Source: an uncultured Eubacteriales bacterium (GTDB lineage: Bacteria > Bacillota > Clostridia > Oscillospirales > Acutalibacteraceae). Taken from it: DNA of 10,945 bases. The position numbers were made by a program, and so were the translations under genes. The stretch spans positions 1 to 10,945 of the forward strand of contig OMPZ01000044.1 in NCBI GenBank assembly GCA_900313125.1. The letters are read 5' to 3'. Numbering within the stretch: the stretch's first letter is position 1; each line of letters opens with the position of its first letter. The notes beneath the pieces were generated by a model. That model saw nothing but the letters and a program-made list of their open reading frames with translations, was not told the origin of the DNA and ran no database searches. Shown piece after piece: positions 1 through 7,006 of this stretch.

Positions 1-185
1 AGCGTGAAGAGCGGGATGTACAGCTCGTAGGCGTTGCTGAGCAAGGCCGCGCCGACAGGCCCGTAAAGGCGCGACAGGCTGACCTTGTAAAGCATTCCGA
101 TGATCTTTACGATAAGCAGGCACAGCGTAAGTATCGCCGCGCCCATTATAAAGCTCTGATTCTTATTCGCTTTTATCTTCTTCAA
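1..185 (-). CDS. SpoVB/MurJ-like membrane flippase, 5' part only
   Basis: Only the first 61 codons are present; the gene runs off the left edge. The visible protein has a short basic start (KKIKANK), a hydrophobic helix around residues 13-30 (MGAAILTLCLLIVKIIGM), then YKVSLSRLYGPVGAALLSNAY. A first helix followed by a Y-x-x-x-L-x-R-x-x-G-P/A-x-G segment is typical of the N-terminus of SpoVB/YtgP/MurJ-type polysaccharide and lipid II flippases (MOP superfamily). I therefore infer a membrane transporter of a lipid-linked envelope precursor. The start is TTG at 185-183, chosen because AGGAG (195-191) lies 5 nt upstream; the next in-frame ATG falls inside the hydrophobic segment. The gene follows the zinc-ribbon gene in the same direction after a 168-nt spacer with two hairpins, so it is probably a separate unit. 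The substrate cannot be judged from this fragment. Confidence 0.68.
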   Translation of the reverse strand, partial: MKKIKANKNQSFIMGAAILTLCLLIVKIIGMLYKVSLSRLYGPVGAALLSNAYELYIPLFT

Positions 186-239
186 ACAAACTCCTCTTTT
201 CGCTGCTGCTCCGGGAAAGAGCATAGTTTCTTGCGTAAC

Positions 240-279
240 GAAAGGTAATACACCCACCTTTCGGCGATGTATTACCTTT
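240..279. terminator. Perfect 12-bp inverted repeat with a competing inner hairpin; possible terminator
   Basis: AAAGGTAATACA (241-252) and TGTATTACCTTT (268-279) are perfect complements around a 15-nt loop. The loop also holds ACCTTTC (256-262), which pairs perfectly with GAAAGGT (240-246), so the two hairpins exclude each other. Read on the plus strand the large stem ends in TTTTT; on the minus strand, the direction of both flanking genes, it is followed by CGTTACG with no U-tract. It may end transcription after the zinc-ribbon gene or control entry into the flippase gene. Confidence 0.42.
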
Positions 280-298
280 TTGAATACTGTTTTCTTTA

Positions 299-318
299 CC
301 GGCTTACATCAAAGCCGG
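299..318 (-). terminator. GC-rich hairpin just after the zinc-ribbon gene
   Basis: CCGGCTT (299-305) and AAGCCGG (312-318) form a perfect 7-bp stem with a 6-nt loop, 35 nt beyond the stop codon at 354. On the minus strand the stem is followed by TAAAGAAAAC, not a T-run, so it is not a standard intrinsic terminator. Its position suggests an mRNA 3'-end structure. It may act together with the larger inverted repeat further downstream. Confidence 0.38.
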
Positions 319-353
319 GCGCGTCGTGTGATGTTTTCAGTCAGATGATCTTA

Positions 354-863
354 TTACTCCGCCGTATCTTCGCCCGCAGGCTCTTCCTTTGCCGGCTCTG
401 CTTCGGCAACAGGCTCGGACTCCGCCGCCGGCTCGTCTTTTGCGGGCTCTTCGGCTTTTTCAAGAGTCACGTTTGCCTTTGCGGCAGATGTGTAGGAATT
501 TGCAAAATCGAGCGACGCTCCGCATTTTCTGCAGAACAGGCTGTCTACCAAGTTTTTGCAGCCGCACTTCGGGCAGATTATCCTGCCGCATTCAGCCGTC
601 AAAGAATCCTGAAGGCTCTTCAGCTCGTTGATAAGCACGGTGATGTTGCTGACATACTCATCAACAACGTTCTGATCTGTACTGCCTGCGAGGTTCGTGT
701 CGTAGATATATCTGCCAAGCGTCTCGAACTGCGAATTGATCTTGTTCTTAAGCTCTGCGGAAGAAACTCTCACTCTCGATCTGTCAACGACCTCGTTTGC
801 AACTCTGCCTACCGTATCAACGGCTGCGGCAGCGTTGACGATCACATCATCAAATAAACTCAT
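354..863 (-). CDS. Small zinc-ribbon protein with acidic Ala/Pro/Glu tail
   Basis: This is a 169-residue protein that I do not recognise as a named family. Residues 1-95 are mostly helical-looking and charged, with no signal peptide or membrane segment. Residues 97-114 are a four-cysteine zinc ribbon (CPKC, then CRKCG; C97, C100, C111, C114), with an extra Cys at 102. Residues 133-169 are a low-complexity tail of E, A, P and K, strongly acidic and probably disordered. Zinc-ribbon modules of this kind are common in small Firmicutes proteins of unknown role, so binding of zinc and of a protein or nucleic acid partner is inference only. The start is ATG 863-861, with GGGAGGA (877-871) 7 nt upstream. 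The reading frame stays open far upstream, but that part lies inside the kinase gene and has no ribosome site. The gene has its own promoter-like sequence (-10 at 950-945) and a 13-bp palindrome in its leader, so it is probably transcribed alone. Confidence 0.8.
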   Translation of the reverse strand: MSLFDDVIVNAAAAVDTVGRVANEVVDRSRVRVSSAELKNKINSQFETLGRYIYDTNLAGSTDQNVVDEYVSNITVLINELKSLQDSLTAECGRIICPKCGCKNLVDSLFCRKCGASLDFANSYTSAAKANVTLEKAEEPAKDEPAAESEPVAEAEPAKEEPAGEDTAE

Positions 864-882
864 ATAAATATCCTCCCTTTTT

Positions 883-895
883 GCGGACTGTCCGC
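883..895. promoter_or_regulatory. 13-bp palindrome in the leader of the zinc-ribbon gene
   Basis: GCGGAC-T-GTCCGC is a perfect 6-bp dyad around one central base. It sits between the probable transcription start (about 938) and the ribosome site at 877-871. A centre this tight suits a dimeric DNA-binding protein better than an RNA hairpin. Which regulator binds, if any, cannot be told. Confidence 0.35.
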
Positions 896-944
896 ATTCT
901 ACTAATTTTCGCGCAAAACGTGATGTATCGCTGTGCGTATCATT

Positions 945-950
945 ATTATA
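945..950 (-). promoter_or_regulatory. Probable -10 box for the zinc-ribbon gene
   Basis: On the minus strand this reads TATAAT, a perfect sigma-A -10 match, about 80 nt upstream of the ATG at 863. No good -35 is seen at 16-18 nt spacing (the region reads TATATTTTATTC). The promoter may depend on an extended AT-rich upstream stretch or on an activator. Confidence 0.45.
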
Positions 951-976
951 ACACTTTGAAAGAATAAAATATAGTA

Positions 977-994
977 CAAATTGTAAACAATTTG
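977..994. promoter_or_regulatory. 18-bp AT-rich inverted repeat between the kinase and zinc-ribbon genes
   Basis: CAAATTG (977-983) and CAATTTG (988-994) are perfect 7-bp arms around TAAA. The repeat lies 12 nt after the kinase stop codon and 27 nt upstream of the -10 box at 945-950. It could be an operator for the zinc-ribbon gene or a weak 3' hairpin for the rel operon; on the minus strand it is followed by TACTATATTTTATT, a broken U-rich tract. Confidence 0.35.
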
Positions 995-1005
995 ACGATC
1001 GGCGA

Positions 1006-1977
1006 TCAATACTTATATCTCCCCTTGCCGATAAATTCGCGAAGCAGAGACGACTTCGGCACGAGCTTTTCGTCAATCGGCTCAAACTGACGCGCGCGCC
1101 TGATAAGATCCTGCGCGTATTCGTACTCGCGGTGACCCGGCGTCACCTGAGAGAGTATCTCAATAGCTTCGCTCGCTGTGATGCACGGCTCGTAGATATG
1201 GATAGAGTTGATCGTTATGTCGCCGGAATACTTGAAAGGCACGATGTATTTTTTCTCGCCGCGCAGAACGTTATCCCACATTCCGATAGTGTGCTCCGCC
1301 GACGCGCCGCGGAATTTGTAGTCGCGTACAAGGCGGCGCAGAAGTCTCAGCTCGCAAGCCGTGACAAGATAGCCCTTTACGCCTGCCTTGTGAATGCCCT
1401 GCTTTACGCTTATGTAGATCTTTTTAAGACCGCTCGTCGTGCGCAGGTGCTCAGTGAAGATCGGATTGAGCGCGTGAATGCCCTCAATTATCGATATTTT
1501 GTCGCCGTTTAGACTTATGTGCTCGTAAATGCCCGTAGGCTCGCTTTTTGCAAAGTTGAATGTCGGGATATCCGTTTCGCCCGTTTTCAGCAGCTCGCCT
1601 ATGCATCGTTCAAGCTCGGGAATGTTCAGCGCTTCAACGCACTCGAAATCGGGCGTATCCTCGGGGGTTCGCGGAACGCGCGCTTCACCTAGGTAAAAAT
1701 AATCCATCGAGATTATCTCGGCAGGACTGCCGAGCAGACCCATCTCCTCTGCGAGCATTTTTGCCGTAGTCGTTTTTCCCGACGCCGACGGTCCCGCAAG
1801 CATCACTACTCTGCACCGTTCGGGAGAATCCACGATACTCCGGGCGATTTCGCGGATATCGGAGCGGTAGGCTCTCTCCGCTTCTTCTATAAAGCCTGCC
1901 GGGTCGAGCCTTGCGTATTCATTGATTTTATCGACGGTCAGCGCGTACCGTCTGTATGAGTTACCTAAATTGATCAT
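1006..1977 (-). CDS. Uridine kinase-like nucleoside kinase, short form
   Basis: This 323-residue P-loop kinase belongs to the phosphoribulokinase/uridine kinase family and is expected to phosphorylate a nucleoside with ATP or GTP; the exact substrate is unknown. Visible motifs are Walker A GPSASGKT (62-69), SMDYFYL (90-96, the nucleoside-site aspartate region), the PDFE segment (109-112), the Walker B-like IIEGIHALNP (163-172), and an arginine-rich lid region RLLRRLVRDYKFRG (211-224). The C-terminus LLREFIGKG also matches a clostridial nucleoside kinase group as I know it. Longer members of that group are about 550 residues, with an N-terminal TGS and ThrRS-like second domain. Here only about 60 residues precede the P-loop, so that half is absent. 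The ATG at 1977-1975 overlaps the end of hemZ by 17 bp, so translation is probably coupled. AAGGAAGGG lies 12 nt or more upstream, a loosely placed ribosome site. It is the last gene of the rel operon. Confidence 0.85.
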   Translation of the reverse strand: MINLGNSYRRYALTVDKINEYARLDPAGFIEEAERAYRSDIREIARSIVDSPERCRVVMLAGPSASGKTTTAKMLAEEMGLLGSPAEIISMDYFYLGEARVPRTPEDTPDFECVEALNIPELERCIGELLKTGETDIPTFNFAKSEPTGIYEHISLNGDKISIIEGIHALNPIFTEHLRTTSGLKKIYISVKQGIHKAGVKGYLVTACELRLLRRLVRDYKFRGASAEHTIGMWDNVLRGEKKYIVPFKYSGDITINSIHIYEPCITASEAIEILSQVTPGHREYEYAQDLIRRARQFEPIDEKLVPKSSLLREFIGKGRYKY

Positions 1978-3418
1978 ATAGCTGTTCGATCCCTTCCTTA
2001 CGCTTTAGAACCTCTTCAAAGCTGTTTATATATTCGTATGGGTATTTATAGTTGAATATGCGTTCAAGCCTGCCGCAGTCGTCTGTTATTTTTGTAACGG
2101 CGCCCGCGCCGCAGGCGATAATGGACTGCGATTCGTCCATGATGAAAACGTTGTAGTAGCCCTCTTTGCCGGGCTTTGACCAGCCCGTGTTTTCAAGATT
2201 GCCGACCATTCTGCTCTGACGGTAAAGGTAGTACGGCTTGTAGCCGCACTCGTGCAGCTTTTTGTCGGCGTAGGAGATCATCGCACACGCCGTCTGCGCT
2301 TCGTCCCTGTCGATCATCTTGCCGCTCTGTGTCAGATCGGACGCGCGTTTCATCGAAAGCGTATGTATAGTCACGCTTTCGGGAGAAAGAGCTGTGATGC
2401 CGTCGAGCGTGTTCATAAAGCTCTCCGCGCTCTCGCCGGGCAAGCCCGCGATAAGGTCGGCGTTGATGTGATCGAAGCCGCAGTCTCTCGCGTCCTCAAA
2501 AGACCTGAAAACATCGGCGGCTGTGTGGCGGCGTCCTATGCGCTTTAGTATCTCGTCGTTGAGCGTCTGGGGATTTATGCTTATCCTGTCAACGCCTGCA
2601 CTCTTCATAGCGGCAAGCTTTTCGGGCGTTATGGTATCGGGTCGCCCCGCTTCGACGGTAAACTCGCGGCAGCCCGACATATCAAACAGCCGGCGCACCG
2701 TGCCGAGAACACGGCTCATCTGATCGGCGCTCAGCGTCGTGGGCGTGCCGCCGCCCATGTAGACCGATTCAAGGTGCAGACCGAGCTTGCTTACGATCTC
2801 GGCTGTCTTTTCAAGCTCGCGGCACAAAAGCTGTGTGTACGGCTCGATCAGGTGCTTTGTACGCTCTGTAGATGCCGAGACGAACGAGCAGTAGCTGCAC
2901 CTGCTCGGGCAGAAAGGAACGGCGATATAAAGTGAAAACGACTTAGGCGTAGTAAGCCTGAGTATCTCCGTTTCGCTGCGCTCCGTTTCGATAGTAAGAG
3001 CGGTCTTTTCGTCGGAAACATGAAATGTGTTTTTGAAACGATCGGCGGCGTAGTCTATGCCGCCTTCTTCGATAAGCTTTCTGAAAAGCTTGATCGGGCG
3101 AACGCCTGTCAGAACGCCCCACGGAGGTGTGACCGAAGTCAGCTTTATAAAGGAACTGTAAAGCAGCAGCGCTGCCTCAAGCTCTGCGTCGTCGTTCGGG
3201 GAAAGTGTTTTCTCCGATCTATTGGTAAATTCACCGATGCTTATTTCCGTGAAAATGTGCTTCTGAGAGCTTTCGTCGGTCAATTTAACGATGATGTACG
3301 GCTTTACCGGTGTTTCTTCAAGAGTCTTGACAGCTTCAAGCTTTTCATTCGGGAAGAACATTCGCGTAAGCTTGTCAAGCTCGTAGTCAAAATCATTGTT
3401 GATGTAATAGATCTTCAT
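1961..3418 (-). CDS. hemZ: Radical SAM coproporphyrinogen dehydrogenase-like protein HemZ
   Basis: This 485-residue protein is of the HemN/HemZ group, which oxidatively decarboxylates coproporphyrinogen III without oxygen using S-adenosylmethionine and a [4Fe-4S] cluster. The cluster motif CPSRCSYC is at residues 170-177 (C170, C174, C177, the CX3CX2C spacing of this group) and the SAM-contact motif GGGTPT is at 222-227. The N-terminal part carries WGVLTGVRPIKL (100-111), characteristic of HemZ rather than HemN. Length fits the family (about 500 residues). I chose ATG 3418-3416 because the protein then starts MKIYYINNDF. An in-frame TTG at 3427 is possible but badly spaced from its only purine-rich site. 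The upstream hydrolase stop codon is 5 nt away, which suggests coupling. No other haem gene is in the window, so its real role in this organism (haem synthesis, salvage, or another radical reaction) is not settled. Confidence 0.9.
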   Translation of the reverse strand: MKIYYINNDFDYELDKLTRMFFPNEKLEAVKTLEETPVKPYIIVKLTDESSQKHIFTEISIGEFTNRSEKTLSPNDDAELEAALLLYSSFIKLTSVTPPWGVLTGVRPIKLFRKLIEEGGIDYAADRFKNTFHVSDEKTALTIETERSETEILRLTTPKSFSLYIAVPFCPSRCSYCSFVSASTERTKHLIEPYTQLLCRELEKTAEIVSKLGLHLESVYMGGGTPTTLSADQMSRVLGTVRRLFDMSGCREFTVEAGRPDTITPEKLAAMKSAGVDRISINPQTLNDEILKRIGRRHTAADVFRSFEDARDCGFDHINADLIAGLPGESAESFMNTLDGITALSPESVTIHTLSMKRASDLTQSGKMIDRDEAQTACAMISYADKKLHECGYKPYYLYRQSRMVGNLENTGWSKPGKEGYYNVFIMDESQSIIACGAGAVTKITDDCGRLERIFNYKYPYEYINSFEEVLKRKEGIEQLYDQFR

Positions 3419-3423
3419 AGCAA

Positions 3424-4071
3424 TCAATATCCAAAATCATTATTGAGATAAGGATTCATGCGGCGCTCCTCGTCGAGCCATGTCTCTCTGTCGTGACCGG
3501 GGTGAACGTTATAGTCACCGTCGAGCGCGGCAAGCTTTTTGAGCGACTGCATGAGCTGCGCGGCGCTGCCTGTCGGGAAATCCGTTCTGCCTGCCGAGCG
3601 CTTGAAAAGCGTATCGCCCGAGAAAATATCGCCGCTGCATATATAGCATACGGAACCCGACGTATGCCCCGGCGTGTGGATAACGTCGAACTCACTTTCG
3701 CCGAGTGTAACCTTGTCGCCATCGCGAAGGAGTATGTCCGCCGTTATTTTTTCCAAAGGAGTTCCCGTGAACATCGAGCTGAGGTTTTTATAGCCGTCAG
3801 AAAGAAACGGTGCTTCACTCTCGTAGATGGCTATCTTCGCTTTGCCGCCCGTTTTTGACAGCACCTTTGGAACTCCGCCGATATGGTCGAAGTGACCGTG
3901 CGTGAGCAGAATGTACTCTATATTTTCATAGCCGACGGTTTTCAGGATCGCGTCAAGCTCGGTCGAATATCCGCCCGGGTCTATCACAGCGGTCTTTCCC
4001 GTTTTTTCATCGGTAACAATATAGCAGTTGACGGCAAGCGGTCCGACCATTGCCGACGATATATTTATCAT
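3424..4071 (-). CDS. Metallo-beta-lactamase-fold hydrolase, glyoxalase II-like
   Basis: A 215-residue soluble hydrolase with the full metal-binding set of the MBL fold: THGHFDH at 57-63 (H58, H60, D62, H63), HTPGHTSGS with H136, FSGDTLF with D153, and PGHD with H193. These ligate two metal ions in glyoxalase II and related thioesterases. The segment GRTDFPTGS (161-169) is typical of short bacterial GloB-like proteins. Hydrolysis of S-lactoylglutathione is less likely than a related thioester in a Clostridia, so the substrate is open. ATG 4071-4069 is the start; the upstream GGTGGTG is only a moderate ribosome site, 16 nt separate it from dtd, and coupling is likely. It sits between dtd and hemZ, the order commonly seen in Clostridia. 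No missing catalytic residue is seen. Confidence 0.88.
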   Translation of the reverse strand: MINISSAMVGPLAVNCYIVTDEKTGKTAVIDPGGYSTELDAILKTVGYENIEYILLTHGHFDHIGGVPKVLSKTGGKAKIAIYESEAPFLSDGYKNLSSMFTGTPLEKITADILLRDGDKVTLGESEFDVIHTPGHTSGSVCYICSGDIFSGDTLFKRSAGRTDFPTGSAAQLMQSLKKLAALDGDYNVHPGHDRETWLDEERRMNPYLNNDFGY

Positions 4072-4087
4072 AATAAAGCACCACCGG

Positions 4088-4537
4088 TTACATATTATCA
4101 GTATCGAGTATAAGCGTTACAGGCCCGTCGTTCAAGAGAGAGACCTTCATATCCGCGCCGAAAACGCCCTTCTCGACCTTCCCGACGCCGTTTTTTTCAA
4201 GGCATTCGCAGAAATACTCGTACAGCGGCTCGGCTGTTTCGGGTCGCGCCGCGTCAAAAAAGCTCGGGCGTTTTCCGTGGGAGCAGTCGCCGTACAGCGT
4301 GAAATTCGAGATGACGAGCGCGCCGCCGCCCACGCTTTGCAGCGAGAGGTTCATTTTATCGTTTTCGTCGGTAAAGACGCGAAGCCCCGATATTTTCGAT
4401 GCGAGATACTCGGCGTTAGCCTTTGTGTCGTCTTTGCCGACTCCAAGCAGCACGAGGAAGCCCGTGTCTATCTCCCCGGCGGTCTGACCGCCGATCTTTA
4501 CGTCGGCGTGCGACACTCTCTGTACTACAGCTCTCAA
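4088..4537 (-). CDS. dtd: D-aminoacyl-tRNA deacylase
   Basis: This 149-residue enzyme hydrolyses D-aminoacyl-tRNA (and glycyl-tRNA-Ala), releasing tRNA and protecting translation. It opens with MRAVVQRVSHADV, typical of the family, and matches the usual length of about 145-150 residues. The two active-site motifs of the dimer are present: SNFTLYGD (77-84), where most members have Gln at the second position and this one has Asn78, and the Gly-Pro motif NDGPVT (136-141) with its cis-proline. The start is TTG 4537-4535, because this frame gives the family N-terminus and AAGGAG lies 9 nt upstream. The nearby ATG at 4544 is in another frame. It follows rel by 21 nt, a pairing widely seen in Firmicutes, and is probably cotranscribed with it. 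Confidence 0.94.
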   Translation of the reverse strand: MRAVVQRVSHADVKIGGQTAGEIDTGFLVLLGVGKDDTKANAEYLASKISGLRVFTDENDKMNLSLQSVGGGALVISNFTLYGDCSHGKRPSFFDAARPETAEPLYEYFCECLEKNGVGKVEKGVFGADMKVSLLNDGPVTLILDTDNM

Positions 4538-4558
4538 AAAGCATTTCTCCTTTTCATT

Positions 4559-6781
4559 TTACATCGCGCCCTTGCTCGTTCTATCGACCGAGATAACGCC
4601 CTTTACCGACACGAGCCTTGAAATAATATCGCGCAGGTGAGATTTGTCTCTGACGGTGATCGTAAAGCGGACTACAGCCTTGCCGTCGCCGAGAGCGCGC
4701 GAGCTCATGTTGTGAATGTGTATCTTCATATTGCCGAGCTGACCGGACAGATCGGCAACAAGACCCGTTCTGTCGTATGCTCTTATCTCGACGCCCGTTC
4801 TGAAATATGTGTTGATAGACCCAGCCCATTTTGCTTCGACCCAGCGAGACGGGTCGTCGCAATGCTCGATATCGTTGGGAACGTTTGAGCAGGTGCGCTT
4901 GTGAACGGAGATACCGTGACCCTTCGTGATAAATGCGATGATATCGTCGCCGGGCAGCGGCGTGCAGCATTTCGCAAGCTTGATATCAACGTCGTCCATG
5001 CCGTCAACAACGACGCCGCTCTTTGACGTCGTGTGCGATACAGGCTCGTCGGAGATCGGTACGACGAATTCTTCCTCCTTGCCGTCGGCTCTCTCCTTCT
5101 CCTCGATTATCTTGAGGTATTCCTCCTTCATTCGGGGAAGAAGCTTCCACAAAACGGTGCCGCCATAGCTGATGGACGCGTAGAAACTCTCCATGTTGGG
5201 GATATTTTTCTTTTTTAGTATCGGCTCCATCATTCTCGCGAGATCCTTCTCGTCGAGATCGATGCCGTTTCTGCGGCATTCCTTCTCAAACTCCGCCTTG
5301 CCGAGAACTATGTTTTCCTCGCGCTTTTCACGCTTGAACCATTGGCGTATCTTATTTCTCGCGTCGCTCGTTTTGACGATCTTGAGCCAGTCTCTCGACG
5401 GACCTACAGAACCCTCTTTACCGGTGAGTATCTCGATGATATCGCCTGTCTTGACGACGTAATCTATCGGCACGATCCTGTAATTTGCCTTCGCGCCGAG
5501 CATTCTGTTGCCGACCTCGCTGTGTATCGCATAAGCAACGTCGATCGCGGTCGAGCCCATAGGAAGATTGATGAGCTTTCCACGCGGAGTGTAAACGAAC
5601 ACCTCGTCGGAGGAAAGGTCTGTTTTGATATCCTTGATGAGCCTTGCGGGGTCGTGGTTATCCTCTTGGTTTTCGAGCATCTTGCGTATCCACGCGAGCT
5701 GTTCGTCCATAGAGCTTTTGTTGTTTATACCGAGCTTATATTTCCAATGCGCCGCGATACCGTATTCCGCGGTCATGTGCATTTCCCGCGTTCTTATCTG
5801 CACCTCGAAGGGCACGCCGTCAGTGCCGATGACGGCGGTGTGGAGAGAGCGGTAATAGTTAGGCTTTGGCGTTGAGATGTAATCCTTAAAACGGCTCGGC
5901 AGCGGCTGGAACATATCGTGAACGATACCCAACACATTGTAGCAGTCAAACACCGTATCGACGATAACGCGCACGGCGTAGATATCGTATATCTCCTGGA
6001 GCGTTTTGCCCTGCACGATCAGCTTTTTGTAAATACCGTGGATACTCTTGACGCGTCCGCTGACGATGGCGTCCTTGATGTCCTTCGACACGCGCTCGCT
6101 GATCTGAGCGATTATCTTCTTTATAAAGCCGTGACCGTCGGCGATGTTGTTTTCGAGGTATGTTTCGATCTCCTTATAGCCGATCGGATCGAGATACTGG
6201 AGAGAGAGATCCTCCATCTCGTCCTTGATCGCCTTGATACCGAGTCTGTGAGCAATCGGCGCGAACACCTCCATCGTCTCAAGCGCGATGTCTCTGCGCT
6301 TTTGCTCGCGCATACAGTCGATCGTCCGCATATTGTGGAGCCTGTCGGCAAGCTTTATGATGATGACTCTGATGTCGTCAGCCATAGCGATCAGCATTTT
6401 TCTGACGTTTTCGGCCTGCCGTTCCTCCTTTTCGGTGTACGCGATCTTGCTGATCTTTGTGACGCCATCGACAAGGTGCGCTACGTCCTTTCCAAACTGT
6501 GCCTCGACCTCCTCGAGCGTTACGGGAGTGTCCTCAACAACGTCGTGCAGCAGCGCGGCAACGACCGAATCGGTATCCATTCCGAGGTCTACTATGATAC
6601 AGGCGACCGATGTAGGATGAAGTATATACGGAACTCCCGAAACTCTGCGCTGGTCGCCGTGCATCCTCTCCGCAAGGCGGTACGCGCGCTCGATCTTTTC
6701 GCGGTCATATTCGTTCGCGCTTTTATCGAGCAGCTCGCAAAGCTCCTCGTAATCCTGATAATACTTTCTGTTGGCTGCCAT
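4559..6781 (-). CDS. relA: Bifunctional (p)ppGpp synthetase/hydrolase Rel
   Basis: This 740-residue long RSH protein transfers pyrophosphate from ATP to GDP or GTP, and also hydrolyses (p)ppGpp; it senses amino-acid starvation at the ribosome. Domains in order: HD hydrolase (about 30-190) with metal residues H55, H79-D80 (LLHDVVEDT) and D146 (KLADRLHNM), all intact, so hydrolysis should work; synthetase (about 235-345) with SGRVKSI (241-247), PKPNYYRSLHT (305-315) and EVQIRT (326-331, catalytic Glu326); TGS (392-453); a zinc-finger-like region with KCC (604-606), H627 and C631; and a C-terminal ACT domain (664-735). The start is ATG 6781-6779, with AAAGGGTGGGG just upstream. An in-frame ATG at 6808 would put that purine stretch inside the gene, so it is less likely. 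It heads the five-gene operon. The leader from the predicted promoter is about 280 nt, most of it an inserted element. Confidence 0.95.
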   Translation of the reverse strand: MAANRKYYQDYEELCELLDKSANEYDREKIERAYRLAERMHGDQRRVSGVPYILHPTSVACIIVDLGMDTDSVVAALLHDVVEDTPVTLEEVEAQFGKDVAHLVDGVTKISKIAYTEKEERQAENVRKMLIAMADDIRVIIIKLADRLHNMRTIDCMREQKRRDIALETMEVFAPIAHRLGIKAIKDEMEDLSLQYLDPIGYKEIETYLENNIADGHGFIKKIIAQISERVSKDIKDAIVSGRVKSIHGIYKKLIVQGKTLQEIYDIYAVRVIVDTVFDCYNVLGIVHDMFQPLPSRFKDYISTPKPNYYRSLHTAVIGTDGVPFEVQIRTREMHMTAEYGIAAHWKYKLGINNKSSMDEQLAWIRKMLENQEDNHDPARLIKDIKTDLSSDEVFVYTPRGKLINLPMGSTAIDVAYAIHSEVGNRMLGAKANYRIVPIDYVVKTGDIIEILTGKEGSVGPSRDWLKIVKTSDARNKIRQWFKREKREENIVLGKAEFEKECRRNGIDLDEKDLARMMEPILKKKNIPNMESFYASISYGGTVLWKLLPRMKEEYLKIIEEKERADGKEEEFVVPISDEPVSHTTSKSGVVVDGMDDVDIKLAKCCTPLPGDDIIAFITKGHGISVHKRTCSNVPNDIEHCDDPSRWVEAKWAGSINTYFRTGVEIRAYDRTGLVADLSGQLGNMKIHIHNMSSRALGDGKAVVRFTITVRDKSHLRDIISRLVSVKGVISVDRTSKGAM

Positions 6782-6834
6782 TTTGATCCCCACCCTTTCA
6801 AAACTCATGCGTTCGCCGTCAACCGTTTTTCAAA

Positions 6835-7006
6835 GGCAATACCGCACAGAGATTGTGCCGAAGATGCGCAGTAGATTTTTTCGTCAGAGTGCATAAAGAA
6901 ACCGCTGGAATACTGACGTATTTCAAGGTTGCTTTGTGTTCTATGACGGAAAAAGATCAAGCAGATTCGGTACAAAGCCCTCAGGCGGTCTTTGTGCGGT
7001 GTTGCC
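6835..7006. mobile_element. 172-bp MITE-like hairpin element in the rel leader
   Basis: The ends are inverted repeats: GGCAATACCGCACAGAGA (6835-6852) against the reverse complement of 6989-7006, GGCAACACCGCACAAAGA, 16 of 18 identical. CAAA lies directly outside both ends (6831-6834 and 7007-7010), as expected for a 4-bp target-site duplication. Nearly the whole element pairs with itself. As plus-strand RNA, 6835-6856 pair with 6985-7006, 6857-6862 with 6966-6971, 6874-6886 with 6944-6958 (two single-base bulges), 6887-6903 with 6927-6941, and 6908-6913 with 6918-6924, leaving loop TGAC at 6914-6917. About nine pairs are G-U and become A-C mismatches on the minus strand. It encodes no transposase and would have moved in trans. 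It lies between the rel promoter and start codon, so it is transcribed into the rel leader. Only one copy is visible in this window. Confidence 0.7.

Noticed and set aside
864..1085. Upstream extension of the zinc-ribbon reading frame into the kinase gene
   Set aside because: The ATG at 863 has a clear ribosome site, and the extension would span the promoter and overlap the kinase gene in another frame.
6782..6808. Upstream in-frame ATG for rel at 6808
   Set aside because: The purine-rich ribosome site AAAGGGTGGGG lies between it and the ATG at 6781, and homologues start close to the latter.
5918..6874. 318-codon plus-strand open frame opposite rel
   Set aside because: It is antisense to the strongly conserved rel gene and shows no recognisable domain; it is a codon-bias shadow.
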